64,000 bases of DNA from Oopsacas minuta. Taxonomy: Eukaryota > Porifera > Hexactinellida > Lyssacinosida > Leucopsacidae. Location of the stretch: the NCBI GenBank assembly GCA_024704765.1, contig JAKMXF010000133.1, forward strand, positions 310,001-374,000, in the 5' to 3' direction. The notes beneath the pieces were generated by a model that was given only the letters and a program-made list of their open reading frames with translations, made no database searches and was not told where the DNA came from. A program made the translations under genes and the position numbers. Below are positions 1 through 11,400 of this stretch, in pieces; position 1 is the first letter of the stretch; the number at the start of each line of letters is the position of its first letter.

Positions 1-1086
1 TTCATGGATGCCAAGATAGGTCTGATGGAATGCAGGAGGAATATTGTTAAAATTAATGTAAGGTGTAAGTGAAGTGGCGTTTATAAGTTTGTAAGAATTG
101 AAGTGATCGAAAAATTCGTTTTCAAGTAAATCAGTTGCAATATATAAAACGCGTCCTTCATTGCAGCCTAAAGTATCCGTTAATCGAAGGAAATACTGCC
201 AAGTTAGATAAGATCGATGATAAAATGTCCTGCGTGCGTGGATACAGCAATAATTAGACGGTAACTCTGAAGTAAACTTGTCGACAGTCGTGATAATTCC
301 AGGATTATATCTGATATAATGGGAGATCCAGTACTGGGCAGCTCTGGCTGAATCTTCATTGAAAAAACGTACATCAATAGCAAAGAATGTTCCTTCTGAG
401 AAATACAAAATATCAGATTGATCTGATAACAAATCAGGAAATATATACTTAACAATTGGAACATATTTATTAGCCTTAGATGTAATTCGAGATTGTTTAC
501 ATTTACCTAACATGTCATTCTTTTCACGGAAAAACTGATCCTCTAGGATCGATTTTTCCCGCTCCGTTTCGGCTCTTCGATCTACCCAAAAGCCGTAAGC
601 TACACTGTGACATATGTCGGTCCGTGAGAAGTGTGAAAATTCACGAATAAATTCAGGATGAGGTTTCACATTCTCTATAACAGGAAGGAAATTAGAGAGA
701 TGATGCAGGTCAATTATTCTAGAAATTGGAAGAAGATTGGATTGTTTCATCAAATTATAAGCTTCATAGCCATTAATTTTCAGTTTACCCACCATATCTT
801 GTCCTAAAGGATGTTCAGAAACAGGCTGCAATATAAGAGTACGATTCAAAAGTTTCGCAAAAACAACCGCATGCTCCAGAGCTATTCTCTGGTTGTTCCA
901 ACCTTGGCCACCCGGTTGGTAACTCAGGAATTTCTCACCGCTCCTAACAGCTGAGTAGGTACCGTAATGCAAAACCTGTAGAGACTGGAAATATCTGAGA
1001 CTTAAAAATGCGAACACGATGAAACTGGCGCTAAATATAATGAACCCTTTGAAATACTTTGAAACTTGTCTGTGTATAATCTTCAT
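1..1086 (-). CDS. GDP-fucose protein O-fucosyltransferase-like type II membrane protein, 3' end outside window
   Basis: An open frame runs from an ATG at 1086 down to base 1 without a stop, giving 362 residues with the C-terminus outside the window. Residues about 15-33 form one hydrophobic segment after a short basic N-terminus, as in a Golgi type II membrane enzyme. Residues 59-67 read GGQGWNNQR and 81-88 read NRTLILQP, which matches the N-terminal nucleotide-sugar motif of the O-fucosyltransferase superfamily (GG..NQR..L..A...A..LNRTL). A second basic motif, IHARR, lies near residue 282, where these enzymes have their C-terminal donor-binding block. The likely role is fucose transfer to protein or glycan in the secretory pathway. 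The acceptor is unknown. It is intronless as far as seen. Another glycosyltransferase of the same fold is the main alternative. Confidence 0.72.
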   Translation of the reverse strand, partial: MKIIHRQVSKYFKGFIIFSASFIVFAFLSLRYFQSLQVLHYGTYSAVRSGEKFLSYQPGGQGWNNQRIALEHAVVFAKLLNRTLILQPVSEHPLGQDMVGKLKINGYEAYNLMKQSNLLPISRIIDLHHLSNFLPVIENVKPHPEFIREFSHFSRTDICHSVAYGFWVDRRAETEREKSILEDQFFREKNDMLGKCKQSRITSKANKYVPIVKYIFPDLLSDQSDILYFSEGTFFAIDVRFFNEDSARAAQYWISHYIRYNPGIITTVDKFTSELPSNYCCIHARRTFYHRSYLTWQYFLRLTDTLGCNEGRVLYIATDLLENEFFDHFNSYKLINATSLTPYINFNNIPPAFHQTYLGIHE

Positions 1087-2078
1087 ATCAAGTAGAGCTA
1101 CAATAAATAAAGCTTCATATTGCTACACCATCATTACACGTAAATAATTAGTAGATTGATTGAAATGCAAATTAATTAATGAGCTTAATAAAGGTAGCAA
1201 AGCAGAATTTATGTTTTTCAGGGATTAATTTCAACGATAGAATATGGATTATGCAAAAGTTGAACATACAGACGGTCAGGCTCCCCTCAGGGTCGCATCC
1301 AGAGATTTCTCCACTGTAGATTCGCAATAAGAAGTTTTGGACAGTACCAGGGTCTAGATGACTCTTAATGCAGCCCTAGTCTCCCCCAAGGAAACTAAAT
1401 GTATTCCTTGAAGATTCTACTAACGAATTTCAAGACTAGTATGTTTGGTGTAATAGTAATTGTTAGGGTTGAAAGAATAAACATTTTAGGGAAATATGTA
1501 GTATTAGAATTCATTAAATAACCTCATTTATCATTGTAAACATTATGTTTACAATGATTTTGATAATTTTTAGGAAAGATTATTTGTAATCAAAAATATT
1601 GGGGTTTTAGTTCAAAAAGAATTGAGGAAGTAATTATCCTTTATAGATCTGTAAGTCTTTATATGGAATTAGAACTGAAAATACTGTCATATTCTAAAAT
1701 ATAAACATATACACATTATATCTTATCCTTGAAAATATTAGGGTAAACTTCAGTCTTGATTGTGCATATGTTTGCTAATGAGTATATATTATGCCACATC
1801 AGCGTCCAGACAATAGTATGAATAAATTTTAGCACCAAGCGAGTAGAGAATGGCCCCCAAAATATGAATATTTCACTGAATTATTCAAGAATTTATCGTC
1901 TTGAGAAACACCAAATACATTAACAACTAACTGTAAAGCAAGAATCACTAAATATTCAGTCAATAAATAACTATTGAGGATTCTAACATTCTAGAAAAAT
2001 GATCCAACAAAAATCTTTCAAAACAATCGAATTCGAGTTATAATTGGGTTTAATAAAATCCTGTTTATCGTTGAGAAT
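1087..2078. other. spacer without recognised gene
   Basis: AT-rich spacer between the 5' end of the fucosyltransferase-like gene and the 3' end of TMEM161. I see no coding exon, RNA gene or clear repeat in it. It should hold the promoter of the first gene and the 3' UTR of the second. Confidence 0.5.
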
Positions 2079-3392
2079 TTAATCCTTTGATTCAATATAG
2101 TTTTGATACAAGAGGGCAATCACACTGCTCATCATGCTAGTCATACAACACCACCATGAGTAAAATACACACAAGTGAAACAGACATGTGTATGAGGCAG
2201 TTGAGAAGGCAGATAAGAACCAAGCTAGCATTGTGAAGCATAGTACAAAACAAGGAAGTACTGTGCATTGGATTGCAACCATACTAATATAAGAGTTCGG
2301 CAGTACTAAAGTTGAATAGAGTAGTAGGCCATTGATGCGTGAGTTTTTAGCCTGGAGGGAATTCAAAATATCATTCGGACGCTCGAGGAAAGCTTGGAGG
2401 TAAGCCTGAAACGAAATGAGCCGAATACAGACGACCAAAGGGAAACAAATTTTACGTATAATAATAAAAGTTTGTATATCAATAATACCGTGTGATCCTT
2501 CAGCTAACATTTCTCTACCAGTAATCGGTATCCAGAATATGCAAGGTATAATTGGTAGCCAAAATACCAATTGATACCACAGGTAACTAGGAAAGCTATT
2601 GTGATACATCTGGATACGTCTTGTATGGCATTTAGCTATTCGATTGCTAGGAAATAGCAATGCCATTCCAACAAACGCTGAGAACAATGAGATTATGAAA
2701 CGGATATAGACATCATAATTGCTTTGTAATTCTGTTGTGGGGTGTTTAGTTACATTAAAGTCTTCAAAGATTAGGAAAAGGGAAGTCTCTAATTCTCCAA
2801 TGTTTAATTCTTGTCGCGTGGAAGGAATACTCAGTATAACGAATGCAAGTAGGAAGTAAATCAGACCGAAGAAAATACACAGGGACAACTCATAACTTAG
2901 AGTTTCTGTGAAATAAATGAGCAATATTTTGGAAGAACGATATACCAGGTTAAGCAATAGCCCTAATAGCCAAAACAGGGCTAGATTAATCTGGGTTTCT
3001 TGACTGGAAGGAGATATATAGAATAATATTTGAGTGAAAACAGAGACTAATAAGGCTAACAGGCAAGCGTCGATTTGTGTAGTAAAATCTTCAAAATAAT
3101 CTGCTTTATGTATGAACGTGTAAGATAGTTTTTGTTTGAAAAGTTTAACTTGGCGAATTTTCTCAACTGTAAAGTTTAGATTAGAAGAAATCGATTCGAG
3201 GTTTGTATTTTCATTTTTCTTAGATTTATTTTTCTGTTCACCCTGTTCTAAAATAGAAATCAACGAAGCGAAATAGATATACAGGTTGCCATTGGTTAAC
3301 AGCCAATGAGCCAAAGAATATTCTTTCCCAAGTTTTCTATAGACCAAAGCTACCAAAACTGTAAAACCAATCTGCACACCGAAAAAACGCAT
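2079..3392 (-). CDS. TMEM161: TMEM161-family multi-pass membrane protein
   Basis: Single-exon gene of 437 residues; human TMEM161A/B have about 480. The N-terminus (MRFFGVQIGFTVLVALVYRK, then HWLLTNGNLYIYF) follows the family pattern, in which a hydrophobic helix is followed by a W-L-L-x-N-G block. The rest holds about eight hydrophobic segments. These include the conserved stretch around residues 110-175 (DACLLALL, then INLALFWLLGLLLNLVYR) and a C-terminal helix with a WW pair. TMEM161 proteins are eukaryotic membrane proteins whose vertebrate members affect cardiac rhythm through ion-channel function; the biochemical activity is not settled. The start is the first ATG in frame. The acidic/polar loop at 50-75 is shorter than in vertebrates. 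Confidence 0.85.
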   Translation of the reverse strand: MRFFGVQIGFTVLVALVYRKLGKEYSLAHWLLTNGNLYIYFASLISILEQGEQKNKSKKNENTNLESISSNLNFTVEKIRQVKLFKQKLSYTFIHKADYFEDFTTQIDACLLALLVSVFTQILFYISPSSQETQINLALFWLLGLLLNLVYRSSKILLIYFTETLSYELSLCIFFGLIYFLLAFVILSIPSTRQELNIGELETSLFLIFEDFNVTKHPTTELQSNYDVYIRFIISLFSAFVGMALLFPSNRIAKCHTRRIQMYHNSFPSYLWYQLVFWLPIIPCIFWIPITGREMLAEGSHGIIDIQTFIIIRKICFPLVVCIRLISFQAYLQAFLERPNDILNSLQAKNSRINGLLLYSTLVLPNSYISMVAIQCTVLPCFVLCFTMLAWFLSAFSTASYTCLFHLCVFYSWWCCMTSMMSSVIALLYQNYIESKD

Positions 3393-3973
3393 TTCAGCTA
3401 ATTGGTTGACAAAGTACAGATAAGGTCAATATTGATTCTATTGTGTCCACAATCATCTGTTGGCAACCTAACGCAATGAATTTACAGAAAGTATTTAATA
3501 ACTACGTGGGACTAGCACTACCACATATAATGCCTAGCACACATGTTAGTTACACATCATTACTGGACTATTGATAAACCACGCGTGGTAAAAGTATTGT
3601 CCATATTGCAGGATTATATGCGTGTGTTTGTAAAGTTTGTAAGGTGAGATTACTTGAATCATTGTAGGTTGTAAAATGATGATCAAGTAATAATCTGTAA
3701 GGAACGATGCGGTGTACTAATTAGGTTATACGATAAGATGAACTATAATTTCCTGGAAACTAAAATTGCTAATATATCAAAAAATAATCCCCAAAATTAA
3801 TTTTACTTGTAAGAATCATAGAATTCTCACTAAATTAACTGCTACGTGTATTAGGAGAGTTTAGTTAATGAGTTTTAAGAAGATTAGTGCATTCAAAAAG
3901 TGATAACATTAAAATATAAACTCTAGAAAGGAATATAATAATATTGTTAAAAACTGGTTGCAAAGGAAGGAAT
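3393..3973. other. spacer without recognised gene
   Basis: AT-rich spacer between TMEM161 and the BEN-domain gene. No coding exon, RNA gene or repeat family was recognised. Confidence 0.5.
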
Positions 3974-5062
3974 TCAATTTGTTGGTTCGGGTGACTGGTC
4001 AGTTGAGTGGCTCTCTTCTTTGATAGGTAAGTTGATAGGTGAATAGCTGGACAGATCAGCGTTTTGAATAAATACATACTCAGTGCCACTGGGAACGATT
4101 TGTGCATCAGTTTGGTAGGAAAGTACTTGAGCTAGGTTTGCCTGTGGAGAGAGATAGGACATCGTCATGGGTTCTTTTTTAGGGGTTTTAACAAGGCCTT
4201 TTGTGGTTACGTATTTGAATGGAGAATTTGATAGTTGGACACGACTTCTCCTTGGACGTCTGCAAACCTCATTGATACTCATTTTACACTTCTTCCAGAT
4301 CATTTTAATTTTCTCTGAATTACATTCGATTTTATAGGCGTAGCAGACTGCTTGCTTGATAAGTTCAAGACGATGTGAATCCAATTTATTGATAGCTCTC
4401 CCTGGGATAGATGTTCTCCCTGTAATATTTGAAGTAGATAGCTCTTCCTTCGTGAACATTTTCTGAGCAAGTCTAGCAGCGAAATGAGCTTCATTGTGTG
4501 CTGTAGCTAGACACTTCTGGATTGTACTAGAACTGACTCCTCGAGTAATATTTGCAGAAATGTATGAGCAGATATCATTAGAGAAATCGTATATAGTATC
4601 GGGATATGAATTGGTATAAGAAGTGACAGTGTGTTCCTCGCATATCGTGACAGGTTGTGGATCGATATCACCAGAATAATCCGAATCTAATGCGACAGAA
4701 TTCGCAGTTGAATCCGGAGCAGACGGCTCCATTGTCAAGTCTTCCGTAGATGTCTGATTTGCAGGATTTATATACACTTGGGTGGGTATAAAAATTTCTG
4801 GTGAAGTTCGGAGCGGAAGAGGTTCAATAATACTAACAACGGGGATATTTGTGTGTGGATCTATGGTTAATTGGGCAGCTGTTTGATTATAAAATGTAGC
4901 AATATTTAAATTACTCTCAATGCAAATAAGCTTTTGTCTGAGAATAATATTGTCCCTTTCTAAAGCGGATAATTTAAGCTTTACTTCTTGAAGCTCGCTC
5001 TCTTTTAAGTCACATTTTGGGCAAGTCTCTGTCTCTGCTTCAACTACAATTATTTGGTCCAT
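3974..5062 (-). CDS. BEN-domain protein with N-terminal coiled coil
   Basis: One coding exon of 362 residues. Residues about 12-48 contain a CPKC pair followed by a leucine-rich heptad region (coiled coil). The middle is Ser/Thr/Pro-rich and acidic. Residues about 185-290 fit a BEN domain: it opens with VSSSTIQKCLATA, has the F-x-x-EEL-x-x-SNITG block, and continues with LDSHRLELIKQAVCYAY and a basic end. BEN domains bind DNA and occur in chromatin repressors such as insensitive and NAC1-type proteins, so a nuclear DNA-binding role is likely. An acceptor (CAG) lies six bases before the ATG, so the 5' UTR is spliced; a good donor at 5689/5688 supplies a non-coding first exon. Confidence 0.75.
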   Translation of the reverse strand: MDQIIVVEAETETCPKCDLKESELQEVKLKLSALERDNIILRQKLICIESNLNIATFYNQTAAQLTIDPHTNIPVVSIIEPLPLRTSPEIFIPTQVYINPANQTSTEDLTMEPSAPDSTANSVALDSDYSGDIDPQPVTICEEHTVTSYTNSYPDTIYDFSNDICSYISANITRGVSSSTIQKCLATAHNEAHFAARLAQKMFTKEELSTSNITGRTSIPGRAINKLDSHRLELIKQAVCYAYKIECNSEKIKMIWKKCKMSINEVCRRPRRSRVQLSNSPFKYVTTKGLVKTPKKEPMTMSYLSPQANLAQVLSYQTDAQIVPSGTEYVFIQNADLSSYSPINLPIKEESHSTDQSPEPTN

Positions 5063-7117
5063 ATTTTCCTGGATAAAAAATAAATATTATTTCAAGTTTA
5101 ATATATGAGTTAATCTAATGGGACAGAGAAAGTATTTATACTAATCTTACAGCGAAAAACGATTATAATGCATAACTGAAGTTACGTATTTCCCTCCTTT
5201 AATTATCTATAACTTCCCATTACATCTGTGGTAAAATGAAAGTAATATTGAAAGCTAATATAGTGCAAGTTAGTACTCACAATAGTAATTGTATACGACA
5301 CTGAAACTGGATATCGGCAATTCCTTAAATAGAAATGCAAATGAGTGGGATATTAACATATCATGCAACCTAAAAGGGTAATTTACGTCATGAAACAAGA
5401 GCTACATCATATGAAGCGTTTTCTTAATTTAGAATGAGAATCATGAGAGTTTGAGAATGTGTATAGGGGTCAGATATTTGTAAAAGTACTAGAGTTATTT
5501 ATAGCACAGTGCTTGTTAGTATAATAATGCGTGTTGAGTATGATGTCGTGTTTCCAGTAATAAAGGAAGTGCAAAATCATATGTTGTAAATATTATCCTG
5601 GAACACAGATATTAAATTAGTTAAAGAACCGCGAGCTATAGTAAATATATGACGACAACAAGGTTAAAGTATATAAATAAAATCTTACCTCAGAAGGTTC
5701 ACTTTCCTTGTGATGAAGCAAGCGACTTGAAATGTGGAATTTCGAGAATCACACATAAGTTGTTACTAATATTCTTCACAGAGACATGGGATGATAAAAA
5801 GGCATGATAAATATTGTTGAGGCTAGACTGAGCAAATGTAAACATTTTAATTATTGTTTACTTAATCACCAGAACTCAATATAATAGTAACCTTGAAGCA
5901 AATATAGTTCACATTCAATGATATTAGCAATACACATTCCATTATTAAGGTCAGATTAGACGTTCAATTATAGAATTCAAACTCTCGTAAAAAGGTTAAA
6001 AAGGAAAATATCTCACCTTTCACAGGACCTGTCACTATCAACAAAGAGTTAAAAACTGCACTAATAGCTCAACCATAAATTGGAGAATTATTCAGGATAT
6101 TTAGCGTTTACGATTATAAATATATTCTGCATTATGAATTCTGATATTTGTTCTCCTATCCCTTTCCCCTGAATAAACCGCCAGGAGCTTGAATAAGCGC
6201 TTGGGGGTATTGTTCGTACCAAAAATCCACGTTAATACGTAAACTCTCCTTATTTAGAACAAATGTAATTACTAATTAAAATCAAGAATATCTTAGTTTA
6301 AGCAGTATATGTCCTAAATAATATTTAATTATATTACAGAGCAATTACATATTAGACGAACACGTTAATCATTCAACGTCGCAAAATGGAATCTTTGATG
6401 CAATAGACATCACTGAATTGTAATTAATTTCCCCTCAAGAAGGCAATATGCCTATGAACTAAGCAAACGTCACAATACCATGCTATCAATAGCCTAAATA
6501 AGCATAGTAGCTCTTTTAGCAGACATGTATATTAGTATCATCCTGTTGCGAAGATGGTTATATAATTAACGTCGTAATAACATTAGGGAGTATTTCGGAA
6601 CATACACAATCGTCCTATCCTATTACTTACAATAATTTATGCTTACATATTATTAGCGAGACGCAATATTATCCAGTAATGCATTCAGTTTGAGTGTATA
6701 AATATTGCAACATTAAAGTTAATGAGTATCAATATTATTATCCAATAATTGCATTTACAAAATAAGGAAATAATTCACTATTTAGTTCAAATTAGTCGTT
6801 TTTCCGTTAAAAAAAAGCCGCAAAAAGCCATTAAGCAACTGAAATCATTCTCAGAAAGCTAGCTTCAGATATCCACAAATGTAAGCTGTGAGTCACATAG
6901 AGTCATAATCAGAAATAGAAATACGTTTATGAACTTTCTATTTGATTAATTGGAATAAGCTATAATTATGGGATGGAATATGTCTAGTTGTAGTTTTAGC
7001 AGCATACTATAGTAAGTTGCTAAAACAGCTTCGTTATCATAAGATGCAAATGAGATACTTTCGTAATATAATTTCTAAGTAATATTATCAACTAAGCAAG
7101 ATATATTTGTGGAGTGT
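5063..7117 (-). other. 5' region of the BEN-domain gene with candidate non-coding exons
   Basis: Two minus-strand splice donors stand out: GAG|GTAAGAT at 5689/5688 and AAAG|GTGAGAT near 6016. Either could join the acceptor at 5069 just before the BEN-gene ATG, giving alternative first exons and promoters. No coding exon is recognised in the rest, which is very AT-rich and reaches the 3' end of OCIAD1 at 7118. Confidence 0.4.
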
Positions 7118-7852
7118 CTACTCCTCGTATATTACATCTCCATATTCGTTTCTTTTCACTTTCGCTTTTCCTTCCGGTCCAGGCGGAAGTGTATCCTGTG
7201 TATCAGACCGCACAGATGGCTTGTTGTATATTGGCTGTCGATTAGGAGAACTTTGTTCATAATGAGGATATAAAACATTATCGGTTCTAGATCTGTTCTG
7301 TTTCTGGAGATCTTGGAATGACTTAGGTCCTTTCGGAGGTTCGGGTTGTTGTGGGTTGTAGAACATGTCATTCTGTGTGACCGGCTCTTCGGGGGCTTGT
7401 CTTGGACTGGAGGGACTATCATCAAGGGAATGGTCTGAACTGAATATATGAGATGGGTCTAGTAACTTCCTTTGCTCGCTAGGAGGATATTTCTGTAAGA
7501 ACTCATCTCTAGATAAAATTTTCTTATCCTCTTTCATCTGCAGTGCCCGTCGGGCAAATTCGCCATAGTGAGAGTTTTCCAAAGTAGCTAAACTTTTAAT
7601 ACAGTTTTTTCCAGTTGAGCGAATGCCGTGATAAAGTGAATAGCCAATTACAAAAGCATATGTTAAGCCAGGGTTACGGGCGAGAAAAGAGTGTTGTAGT
7701 GGAGTTTTAGTGAGAAGATATCTAGTTATAAGCCAGGCTAAACCACCAGAAACAGTACCTCCAACGATTGCATTTCTCCTACACTCGGTTAGTTTTTCTC
7801 GCTCATCAGGACGTATATTTAGATGCAGGCTAGTTGGAGGCTGATCACCCAT
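7118..7852 (-). CDS. OCIAD1: OCIA domain-containing protein 1-like
   Basis: Single exon, 244 residues; human OCIAD1 has 245. The N-terminal half is an OCIA domain: residues about 14-105 (start ...RPDEREKLTECRRNAI) have two helices with hydrophobic cores (IVGGTVSGGLAWLITRYLL and PGLTYAFVIGYSLYHGI) followed by CIKSLATLENSHYGE, matching the LENSPLGE block of OCIAD1. The C-terminal half is polar and proline-rich and ends in VKRNEYGDVIYEE, corresponding to the VNKYGDTWDE tail of vertebrate OCIAD1. OCIAD1 is an inner mitochondrial membrane and endosome-associated protein linked to complex III assembly with prohibitins and to STAT3 signalling. The tail match argues for OCIAD1 rather than OCIAD2, which lacks it. 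Confidence 0.85.
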   Translation of the reverse strand: MGDQPPTSLHLNIRPDEREKLTECRRNAIVGGTVSGGLAWLITRYLLTKTPLQHSFLARNPGLTYAFVIGYSLYHGIRSTGKNCIKSLATLENSHYGEFARRALQMKEDKKILSRDEFLQKYPPSEQRKLLDPSHIFSSDHSLDDSPSSPRQAPEEPVTQNDMFYNPQQPEPPKGPKSFQDLQKQNRSRTDNVLYPHYEQSSPNRQPIYNKPSVRSDTQDTLPPGPEGKAKVKRNEYGDVIYEE

Positions 7853-8443
7853 AAATGACCGCTAATATAATCGGAGACTAACCTAATGAATTAACTCTAT
7901 TGATTATTAATCGGTTTCATAATTAAACTGATTGATTGATTATCTTTGCAAAAAGATTTTCACTTCCAGAAATTAATATTATTTATCCCTCAAAATTGTA
8001 CAATCTTACAATTAAAACGCAATGCAGACAGAAAGATTACGTATTAGAAGTGAAATCGTGAAAGAATCGAAGGAATTGAAATGGACATTCGATTTTGCAA
8101 TGTTTCAGTGTATAAATATCAAAGCAACTTGTAGTGGTAAGCTGGAATGTGCTGTTGTGTATATAGACAAACGTCTTACATGAATAAAATATTATTAATA
8201 TACGAATGAGAGTGGAATAAATATTGCAACCAGACAGTATATCCTCGTCAATACGATTGACCAAAGTTATACTATAAGAGTTACGTGTGTAAATTGATAG
8301 TAACAACAGTCATTGAAGCAAAATATTATCAAAAGCGATATATTAAATAAAATTTCTACGAATCAAACATTGAATTATACCTAATTCAAATTGTGGAATA
8401 AGAACTGAAGTATCTTCTAAATTGTGTGTCTGACAATTTATTC
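7853..8443. other. spacer: OCIAD1 upstream region and FAM98 3' UTR
   Basis: AT-rich, without a recognised exon of its own. The FAM98 stop codon lies at its upper edge and OCIAD1 begins at its lower edge, so it must hold one promoter and one 3' UTR on the same strand. Confidence 0.5.
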
Positions 8444-11400
8444 TTAATGATAATCGCGAGATATCATGCCACCCTGTCCATCAAATGAACCTCTACCTCT
8501 CCTATGGTACCCACCACCTTCACCTCCTCGTGGTCTCCTTTGGTTGCCTAAAAAATGAATTTCCTAATGTAATATTAGTGGTAGATGATTAAGCCATCAT
8601 TGCGTTATGATGATAAGAGAGTTTAAATGGATTATGAAACGAAAACTTCCTTGACGAGAGGATAAATAAAGTATCATACAGGAAACATAGGCACTAATCA
8701 AAAGGCCAAAATACACCATTGTTGTACAGACTAATAATGCAACTAGCATCGAACATCCTGCTTCGTTATAGCTAATTGCATGCAGCAATAATATTACCTC
8801 TGCTTTCTCTAGCCTCGTAATAATCAGAGCCTAATTCCCTTTGGTAGACATCTGTACGCGGCGTGTCATAGCTCATGGAAGATTGATACATAGGTTTATC
8901 ATTGTATTGCCGTGATGGTTCGTGTGAAAATTGACGGGTGGCTTGGAATTGATTTTGGTTGTCATAAGATCTGCCCCAGTTTGGATTTCTTTGATAATCT
9001 CGTTGCTGGCCTTGTCTACCTTCTAAATAGAAGATGGCATAAGCACTAATATTATATGAGATGAGATAAGATAATTAAACTATTGAGCCAATATTGTATT
9101 ACGATAACGTTAATTATATATTAAGAGAATAATTATTAAATAAGGGTAATGAGTGTGAGACGCTAATGATAATATCAGTCTACCTCTGTTGTCAGTGTGC
9201 TCAACACGAGGCTGGAATGATGGCATTTCAGGTGGGGGCCGTGTTTCCCAAGCTCTCCCTCCTCTATCTGGCACCTAAAAGAATAGAATATTATTCGTGT
9301 AATATAGAATTAATAATACATGTATTTGAGTACATACCTTCCCCATTTTATATTTGTGGATAGAAGTGTGTGTGTTCTTCAATACTGAAGTATTGCTTGT
9401 CTTAGATTGATGTGCAAGATCTAACGTACAAATATATGAAAAACAGCTACTGGCAGATTTGAGTGATAGAATAAATGAGCAAATGGATTCTACCTGTTCT
9501 GGCTGCTAGAAGATGTGTAAGAGGGATGGAACAATTCGGGCGTAATCCAGTTTTAACTTCTCTGTTAATAACTTGCTCAACATCCTCTGCTTTCTCCTAA
9601 CAAATACGATATTAGTAATACACTATTCATACAATTTTAATAGTGAAAATGTTTTATTAATTTGAAAGGGAAAATGAATATAAAAAAATACTTTTTTCCA
9701 TGTAAAGGCCTGCAGTGTGACCTCAAGCCGAGTTAATAATAGTTGCCTACGAGTCTTGAATTCTTCTTCTAATTTCGTATTCAATCTTTCAATGAATATC
9801 TTTACAAAGATTACCAAATAAGAACATACAAATATACAATATGACAAAATTATCCACCACATTGTTTGCGTCAATAGAAACAAAAGAATGCTGAAATAAA
9901 ATGATTGGAAAAATAGGAGACACCTACCCATTGCTCACGATGGAGATTTCTCTCAATTAGTGGATGACCAAAATAGTTTGGTTTGTCATCTATCAAAGTT
10001 TGCACCTGAAAACAAAACGTAATGAGAATAAGGATTAGATAATGTAAATTTGGGTAAACCTTTATACATGGCAGATGGTTAATTCGCTTATTATATGAGA
10101 AAGATGTATTACTCAGGAAAATTGCCTCTTCACCCGGCTTTTGCTGGCCAAAACTTAGCCTTACGTTTCATACTTAGAATTGTGACATTCGTTCATATAT
10201 TATCTTGCTAATTTCAAAATTAATTTTTATGCACAAAAGTTCAGGCTCGAGACCTAATTTCCAGGATTACGAAAATATGATTTTTGTTATTAAGCAATAG
10301 TTGAGACACGATTTATGATCTAATCTTGCTGTGACAAAAATTTTCCAATAATAAACAACAAACAATTAATAATAGTAAATACAAATATACATATCTGATG
10401 CATAGTAAGATTACTTGAGTTTATTTTTAACAATCCATAAAAAGCAGAGAAATATTTCAATCACTAACAGAGAAAATGTGTTACGTCATCCTATCACCAA
10501 ATGGCTGATAATCTTGGCACACGGCGTAAAAGACCGAAAAGAGCAATTTTCAAAGATGACGATCAACCTAATGATGATCAAATTCTCCCTCAAACTTCTA
10601 CCTCATCTCTGTCCTGGGTGGATCCAGATAATGAAATCACCACACAGATGAATAGAATATCAACAAGAAGCAAAAAATCCCCCTTTCTAAAAGATAATAC
10701 CAACACACATAAATCCACAGAAATATTCTCAACTAGTACCCCAGCTAAAATGAAGTCTATTGAAGAATTTTTCTCAGAATCTGACTATGCACAAGGAATT
10801 TGCCCCGAAGACTTAAGCCACACATTTAATACAACTTTCAACCCTCAAACACAATCAAAATCAACTGAAGGTTTTGAATTTCCTTCTCTTAGTTTTGAAG
10901 ATGTAAATTTAGATGAAATTTGTCAAGACAAGATTGTGGTTGATAAGAACACAATGCTAGAATGGTTGCCTCAGAAGTTTTGGCAATTACTGAAAGAAGA
11001 TAGGGGTATCAGTAAATTATATGAATGGCAAAGAGATTGTCTTACCTTGGCAACCACATACAAGGATTGGAATCTAATATACTCATTACCAACGAGTGGT
11101 GGTAAAACATTAGTAGCCGAGATTATAATGCTAGAAACACTATTAATTAGGAAAGAAGATGTAGTGCTGGTTTTACCATACATATCTCTAGTGCAAGAGA
11201 AGGTAAGGGGACTATCTACACTTGCATCTGAACTCGGGTTCAATTTAGAGGAGTATGCGGGTAGCAAAGGAGCCCTGCCCCCTCGAAGGAGAAAGAGACA
11301 TTGTCTATACATTTGTACTATAGAGAAATCTAATTCACTAACAACAGCTCTACAAGATGAGAAACGCCTAGGAGAGATAGGTCTCATGGTAGTAGATGAA

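Noticed and set aside
9623-9931. 102-codon minus frame that looked like a separate small membrane protein
   Set aside because: Its middle part (RRQLLLTRLEVTLQAF) is FAM98 exon 8; the hydrophobic ends are intron sequence read through.
8444-10005. A separate RGG-type RNA-binding gene
   Set aside because: The sequence is the C-terminal half of FAM98 (LAARTDLA, VPDRGGR, PPPEMP), joined in phase to N-terminal exons at 13.8-16.2 kb.
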